A stretch of 64,000 nucleotides of DNA, taken from JANQRA01 sp035550735. Lineage in GTDB: Bacteria > Actinomycetota > Acidimicrobiia > Spongiisociales > ZC4RG35. The position numbers were made by a program, and so were the translations under genes. How positions within the stretch are numbered: position 1 is the stretch's first letter; each line of letters begins with the position of its first letter. The notes under the pieces were generated by a model that worked only from the letters and a program-made list of their open reading frames with translations, made no database searches and was not told where the DNA came from. Shown in pieces: positions 59,844 through 64,000 of the stretch. The stretch lies in assembly GCA_035550735.1 (NCBI GenBank), contig DASZOM010000047.1, forward strand, positions 1 through 64,000, written 5' to 3'.

Positions 59844-60799
59844 CCGCCATGGCAGCCGGAGTCGACGTCGGTGGCACCACGACCAAGGCCTGCGTGATCG
59901 CCTCCGGGGAGATCGTCGCCACCGCCACCTTCCCGACCGCCCCCGATTCTCCGGACGGGCTGGGGGACCTGGTGGTGTCGGCCGTCCACGAGGCGGTGTC
60001 CGGCCTGGGCGGCATCGGGAGCCTCGCCGCCGTTGGCGTCGGGATCCCCGGCCAGGTCTCCAATGGCATCGTTCGCAACGCCGCCAACCTCGACATCGGT
60101 GAGGACGGCTACGACCTCGGAAGCCACATCAGCGCCGCCACCGGCCTGGTCGCCTCGGTCGACAACGACACGACCGTGGCCGGCTACGGGGCCTTCACCC
60201 AGCTGAGACGTCACGACCCTGATCTCGAGAATCTGGTGTACATCGGCCTGGGCACCGGCGTCTCCGCCGGGCTGATCCTCGGCGCCCGCCCCTACCGCGG
60301 CGCCAACGGGCTCGCCGGCGAGTTCGGCCACGTCCCGATGGACACAGGGGTGCTGTGCCGATGTGGCGCCCGCGGGTGCCTGGAGACGGTGATGGGGGCA
60401 GGTGCGCTGCGGGCCGCCTGGGGCGAGGAGAGCGACGTCTTCTCCGCCGCCGTAGACGGTGACCCCGCCGCAGTCGAGATCGTCGAACGGGCACTCGACC
60501 ACCTGGCCCGGGCGATGTGGTGGCTGGCCGCCACCTACGACCCCGACATCTTCGTGATCGGTGGCGGCATCGGCACCAACAACCACGGCATCGGTGATGC
60601 CATCGCCGACCGGTGGCGGGTGATGGCGGCGGAGTCGCCGCTGGCCAGAAGGGTCCTAGATCCCGAGCGGGTCCGTATGTCCGACCTCGAGGAGCCGGTT
60701 GGCGCCTTCGGCGCCGCGCTGCTCGCGATCGACATCGCGGATCCGGTCAGGAAGGCAAGCCAGACAGCAACAGGGAGGAGAGACGGGAGCAATGAGTAA
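59840..60799 (+). CDS. ROK family sugar kinase (glucokinase-like)
   Basis: A 319-residue ROK kinase. Phosphate loop GVDVGGTTTKACVI, catalytic Asp in VDNDTTVAGYGA, then YIGLGTGVSAGLIL, GEFGHVPMD and the zinc motif CRCGARGCLE. There is no DNA-binding domain, in contrast to the paralog before it. GTG 59840 overlaps the regulator's stop by four bases. It would phosphorylate the imported hexose. The 3' end overlaps the binding-protein gene by eight bases. Confidence 0.9.
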   Translation: MTAMAAGVDVGGTTTKACVIASGEIVATATFPTAPDSPDGLGDLVVSAVHEAVSGLGGIGSLAAVGVGIPGQVSNGIVRNAANLDIGEDGYDLGSHISAATGLVASVDNDTTVAGYGAFTQLRRHDPDLENLVYIGLGTGVSAGLILGARPYRGANGLAGEFGHVPMDTGVLCRCGARGCLETVMGAGALRAAWGEESDVFSAAVDGDPAAVEIVERALDHLARAMWWLAATYDPDIFVIGGGIGTNNHGIGDAIADRWRVMAAESPLARRVLDPERVRMSDLEEPVGAFGAALLAIDIADPVRKASQTATGRRDGSNE

Positions 60800-62207
60800 A
60801 CGATGGCTGATCGCGACGATCGCCGCCTTGGGCTTGATCGTCGCAGCGTGTGCCAACCCGGCCACCGGTGACGGCACCACGACCACCGCAGAAGCCGAGG
60901 AGACCACCACGACCGGCGGTGAGGAGTCGACAACCACCAGTCAGTCGGACGACGCGGCCGGTGAGACCCCCTATGAGCATCTGAACGCGGCGCTCAGTGG
61001 CGAGTACGAGGGCACCGAGGTGACCGTAAACGCCCAGTGGATCGACGCCGAAGAGGAGAACATCCTCTCGGTGCTGACTCCATTCGAGGAGGCAACCGGC
61101 ATCGACGTCACCTACGAGGGTCTCACCGACTACGAGACGGTACTCACGGTGAGGGTCGAGGGTGGCGACGCCCCCGACATCGCCCAGATCGCACAGCCCG
61201 GCAAGATGAGGCAGTTCGCCCAGGCCGGCCAGCTGGTGGCGATCAGCGACTGGATCAACATGGACCAGATCAGGGCCGACTACATCGAGTCCTTCGTCGA
61301 GCTCGGCTCGTACGAGGGTGACATGTACGGCCTCTTCTTCAAGGGCGACCTGAAGTCGATCGTCTGGTACCCGGTCCAGGCGTTCGAGGACGCCGGCTAC
61401 GAGGTCCCGGCGACATGGGACGAGCTGGTGGCCTTGAGCGGCCAGATCGTCGCCGACACCGGCACGACCCCGTGGTGCATCTCGATGGAGCACGGTGACG
61501 CCACCGGATGGGTCGGGACGGACTGGATCGAGGACATCCTGCTGAGGACGGCGCCTCCCGAGGTGTACGACCAGTGGGTGACACACGAGATCCCGTTCAA
61601 CGACCCCGAGGTGCTCGAGGCTGCCGAGTACATGAGCCAGATCTGGTTCGCCGACGGCTACGTCTACGGCGGCAACACCGCGATCAACTCGACGTTCGTG
61701 GGCGACACCCAGACCCCGATGTTCGCCGAGGGCGGGCCCGAGTGCTGGTTCCACAAGCAGGCGGCTTGGATCCCCGACTTCTGGCCGGAGGGGACGGAGG
61801 CGGGAGTGGACAGCTCCTTCTTCTACTTCCCACCGATCGAGGATGAGTTCGGGAGCCCCGTGCTCGGGGCCGGCGACCAGTGGATGATGTTCCACGACCG
61901 GCCCGAGGTGCGTGCACTCGTCGAGTTCCTGGCCACGCCGGACGCCGCTCGCCCCTGGATCGAGCGGGGCGGATTCGTCTCGCCGAACTCGTCGGTGCCG
62001 CTGGACTGGTACGGCTCATTCCCCAACAACGAGCTGGCGGCGATCATGGCCGACGCCGACACGTTCCGCTTCGACGCATCCGACACGATGCCGGCCGAGG
62101 TGGGGCAGGGCTCGTTCTGGCAGGCGATGATCGACTGGGTCGCCGCCAACGGCACGGGAACCGAGGACGTCCTGCAGACCGTCGAGGACAGCTGGCCCGC
62201 CGGCTGA
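60792..62207 (+). CDS. Sugar ABC transporter binding lipoprotein (family 1)
   Basis: A 471-residue carbohydrate-binding lipoprotein. Signal with lipobox IVAAC (Cys20), then a Thr/Glu-rich linker to about 60. The family-1 fold has VTVNAQWIDAEEEN, FEEATGIDVTYEG, GGDAPDIAQI and the C-terminal RGGFVSPNSSVP; this set resembles alpha-glucoside binding proteins (AglE type). GGGAGGAGAG precedes the ATG. A hairpin follows the stop. Confidence 0.9.
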   Translation: MSKRWLIATIAALGLIVAACANPATGDGTTTTAEAEETTTTGGEESTTTSQSDDAAGETPYEHLNAALSGEYEGTEVTVNAQWIDAEEENILSVLTPFEEATGIDVTYEGLTDYETVLTVRVEGGDAPDIAQIAQPGKMRQFAQAGQLVAISDWINMDQIRADYIESFVELGSYEGDMYGLFFKGDLKSIVWYPVQAFEDAGYEVPATWDELVALSGQIVADTGTTPWCISMEHGDATGWVGTDWIEDILLRTAPPEVYDQWVTHEIPFNDPEVLEAAEYMSQIWFADGYVYGGNTAINSTFVGDTQTPMFAEGGPECWFHKQAAWIPDFWPEGTEAGVDSSFFYFPPIEDEFGSPVLGAGDQWMMFHDRPEVRALVEFLATPDAARPWIERGGFVSPNSSVPLDWYGSFPNNELAAIMADADTFRFDASDTMPAEVGQGSFWQAMIDWVAANGTGTEDVLQTVEDSWPAG

Positions 62208-62226
62208 CCGATTGCGTGAGAATGCT

Positions 62227-62255
62227 GATGCCCGGGCCATCGAGGCCCGGGCATC
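62227..62255 (+). terminator. Intercistronic hairpin after the binding-protein gene
   Basis: Twelve perfect base pairs, GATGCCCGGGCC (62227-62238) with GGCCCGGGCATC (62244-62255), loop ATCGA, no T-run. It lies between binding protein and permease, as in the peptide operon, and would give a higher level of the binding protein. Confidence 0.7.
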
Positions 62256-62268
62256 GGCACGAAGAGTC

Positions 62269-63444
62269 ATGACGACACGACGAGAAACCGCGATCACCAG
62301 ACGTGGCCCGCTGGCGAGGGGCCTCCTCACCGGCGTCGGCTTTGTCGTGGCGGTCGGGATCGTCTGGCTCGGTGTGGCCATCCTCCTCGACCCGGGCGCA
62401 GTCACCAGGATCCTGGTGACCACCTACGAGGCCATCGGTCTCACCGGACAGGCCGAGGCGATCGCCTCGCGTGGCTTGCAGGAGGGGTTCGTCCGTCTCA
62501 TCACCTCCCTCTTCGCCCTCCTGGTGGGTGTGGGCGGGGTGTGGCTGCTCTACGTGAGTGGAAACGTCCTGATCGAGGCCTGTCCGGAGCGGGTGAGGCC
62601 CCGGCTCCGGCCATGGCTTTTCATCCTCCCCGCCGTGATCCTCCTGGGGGTCTACCTCGTCTTCCCGATGGTGGAGACGATCAGGCTCAGCCTCACCGAA
62701 GACGGGGGGTTCGCCGGCAACTTCTCGTTCGTGTTCACGGATCCCGCCATGCGCATCGCCATGCGCAACAACGCGCTCTGGCTGTTGGCCGGGACGAGCG
62801 GCTCGGTCGTCATCGGGCTGGCCTTCGCAGGACTCGTCGACCGGGTCAAGCGCGAGGCCTTCGCCAAGACCTTCATCTTCCTGCCCCTGGCCATCTCAGC
62901 CGTCGGCGCCTCGGTGATCTGGCGGTTCGTGTACGCATGGAGGCCGGAAGGAGACGAGCAGGTCGGCATGCTGAATGCCGTCTGGACCTCTCTAGGGAAC
63001 GATGCGGTGCCGTTCCTGCAGACGACGCCGTGGAACAACCTATTCCTCATCGTGATCATGATCTGGATCCAGACCGGATTCGCCATGGTCGTCCTCTCGG
63101 CAGCCCTGAAGGGTGTGCCCACCGAGCTGGTCGAGGCGGCCCGGATCGACGGCGCCAGTGAGCGTCAGCTCTTCTTCAGAGTGGTGATCCCTTCGATCCG
63201 GGGCTCGATCATCACCGTGGCCACCACGATCTTCATCGCCATCCTGAAGGTATTCGACATCGTGTTCGTCACCACCGGAGGGCGGTTCGAGACGGAGGTC
63301 ATCGCCAACCGGATGTTCTCCGAGATGTTCCGCTTCAGGAACTTCGGCCAGGCCTCGGCGCTCGCCGTGGTGTTGCTGGTGGTGGTGATCCCGATCATGG
63401 TGGTCAACATCCGCAACCTCCGCCGGCAAGGGGTGGGGGCGTGA
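62269..63444 (+). CDS. Sugar ABC transporter permease, MalF/AglF type
   Basis: A 391-residue permease with two extra N-terminal helices (about 20-45, 85-110) ahead of the usual six. The EAA loop reads LVEAARIDGASERQLFFRVVIPSIRG. ATG 62269 is chosen because it lies behind the hairpin and follows GAAGAG; frames starting at 62212 would translate through the stem. It pairs with the cut permease that follows. Confidence 0.9.
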   Translation: MTTRRETAITRRGPLARGLLTGVGFVVAVGIVWLGVAILLDPGAVTRILVTTYEAIGLTGQAEAIASRGLQEGFVRLITSLFALLVGVGGVWLLYVSGNVLIEACPERVRPRLRPWLFILPAVILLGVYLVFPMVETIRLSLTEDGGFAGNFSFVFTDPAMRIAMRNNALWLLAGTSGSVVIGLAFAGLVDRVKREAFAKTFIFLPLAISAVGASVIWRFVYAWRPEGDEQVGMLNAVWTSLGNDAVPFLQTTPWNNLFLIVIMIWIQTGFAMVVLSAALKGVPTELVEAARIDGASERQLFFRVVIPSIRGSIITVATTIFIAILKVFDIVFVTTGGRFETEVIANRMFSEMFRFRNFGQASALAVVLLVVVIPIMVVNIRNLRRQGVGA

Positions 63445-64000
63445 CCGCCGTTGTCGACCCAGCCGCCCGGGTGACCCTGGAAACGGGCTCGGTCGACAGC
63501 CGACGCTCCCCTTTCGGGCGATTCACCAGGAGCCCCCTGGTCCGCATCACAGTCGTCGTGATCGGATTCCTCTGGACGTTGCCCACCGCAGGGATGCTGA
63601 TCTCGTCGTTCCGGGGCCCGAACGCCATCCGTGACTCCGGCTGGTGGACCGTCCTCGCCCACCCTTTCGAGACCGGCCAATGGACACTCTCGAATTACGC
63701 CGAGGTGCTCACCAACGACGGGATGGCCGACGCCTTCCTCAACAGTCTGATCGTGACGATTCCGGCGACCGTGATCCCGATCACGATCGCCGCCTTCGCC
63801 GCATATGCCTTCGCCTGGCTGCGCTTCCCCGGCAGATCGCTGCTGTTCGCAGTCGTGGTCGGGCTCCTCGTCGTCCCGATTCAGATGACCCTGGTCCCGT
63901 TGCTCCGTCTCTACGGGGATCTCGGCCTCACCGGCAACTTCCTCGGGATCTGGCTGGCCCACACCGGGTTCGGCCTGCCTCTCGCCATCTACCTTCTCTA
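63441..64000 (+). CDS. Sugar ABC transporter permease, MalG/AglG type, cut by window edge
   Basis: The first 186 residues of the second permease. GTG 63441 overlaps the first permease's stop by four bases. Visible are a cytosolic start of about 30 residues, a first helix (VVVIGFLWTLPTAGMLISSF), the periplasmic stretch with FETGQWTLSNYAEVL, and helices 2-3 with VVPIQMTLVPLLRLYGDLGL, a MalG-type mark. The ATPase and any glycosidase would be downstream. Confidence 0.9.
   Translation, partial: MTAVVDPAARVTLETGSVDSRRSPFGRFTRSPLVRITVVVIGFLWTLPTAGMLISSFRGPNAIRDSGWWTVLAHPFETGQWTLSNYAEVLTNDGMADAFLNSLIVTIPATVIPITIAAFAAYAFAWLRFPGRSLLFAVVVGLLVVPIQMTLVPLLRLYGDLGLTGNFLGIWLAHTGFGLPLAIYLL

Noticed and set aside
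1..64000. Prophage, insertion sequence, CRISPR array or tRNA/rRNA genes.
   Set aside because: No integrase, transposase, terminal repeats, spacer-repeat pattern or RNA-gene sequence was recognised by reading; a tRNA scan was not possible.

Overview
The window is high-GC bacterial DNA, read here as an actinobacterium and, less certainly, a member of the Acidimicrobiia. Pointers are a DUF222/HNH gene with a Gram-positive type LexA box, a DUF385 (F420-dependent type) reductase, an Eis-like acetyltransferase, a CysO-like sulfur carrier, lipoproteins with Thr/Pro/Gly-rich linkers, and many genes whose -10 element lies 6-10 bases before the start codon, as in leaderless transcripts. No rRNA, tRNA, CRISPR array, prophage or insertion sequence was recognised. 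Both window edges cut genes.

Layout. 1-6.5 kb: end of an HNH nuclease, an MTA/SAH nucleosidase, a DUF385 protein, a DUF885 peptidase-like protein, and two paralogous LCP proteins around a DUF2179-type membrane protein. 6.7-8.6 kb: a fusion of a lipid-linked-oligosaccharide flippase-like domain and a sugar-phosphate transferase; with the LCP proteins it suggests a cell-wall glycopolymer locus. 8.6-17.1 kb: two tandem M20 amidohydrolases and a dipeptide-type ABC transporter (two ATPases, lipoprotein, two permeases). 17.2-22.6 kb: an esterase-like lipoprotein, a small lipoprotein, two acyl-CoA dehydrogenases and a DrrAB-type exporter. 22.8-23.2 kb: two tiny genes behind a promoter flanked by two perfect inverted repeats. 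23.2-31.5 kb: an Eis-like acetyltransferase, a CmpX-like membrane protein, a Zur/Znu zinc locus with a Zur-like box on the znuA start, then an SDR, a molybdopterin oxidoreductase and a small lipoprotein joined by 4-base overlaps.

32.9-40.1 kb, minus strand: a histidine operon hisG-hisC/HAD-hisB-hisH-hisF-hisA/I/E-hisD. All ten steps are covered by seven ORFs if the HAD domain fused to HisC is the histidinol-phosphate phosphatase. The HisA-HisI-HisE fusion is unusual. Upstream lie a promoter, an 18-residue leader peptide with five consecutive His codons, an antiterminator pairing and an intrinsic terminator: a complete attenuator.

40.2-46.7 kb: a sulfurtransferase with a Cys-codon uORF, then a strong promoter and a SAM-I-type riboswitch in front of a ThrC-like PLP enzyme, a CysO-like sulfur carrier and a rhodanese-MoeB fusion, facing a fused aspartokinase/homoserine dehydrogenase. 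The most economical reading is SAM-controlled homocysteine synthesis from O-phosphohomoserine and a protein thiocarboxylate. This is the best candidate here for an undescribed system.

46.7-64 kb: a GNAT enzyme, a LexA-controlled DUF222/HNH gene, DUF6194 and SnoaL-like proteins, an HxlR regulator with twin operators facing a 37-codon gene and a hydrolase, a 1057-residue DUF4062-cyclase-NTPase-TPR protein, DUF1697, phosphofructokinase, a flavin monooxygenase/old-yellow-enzyme fusion, a large palindrome, and a sugar-uptake operon (ROK repressor, ROK kinase, lipoprotein, two permeases, the last one cut).
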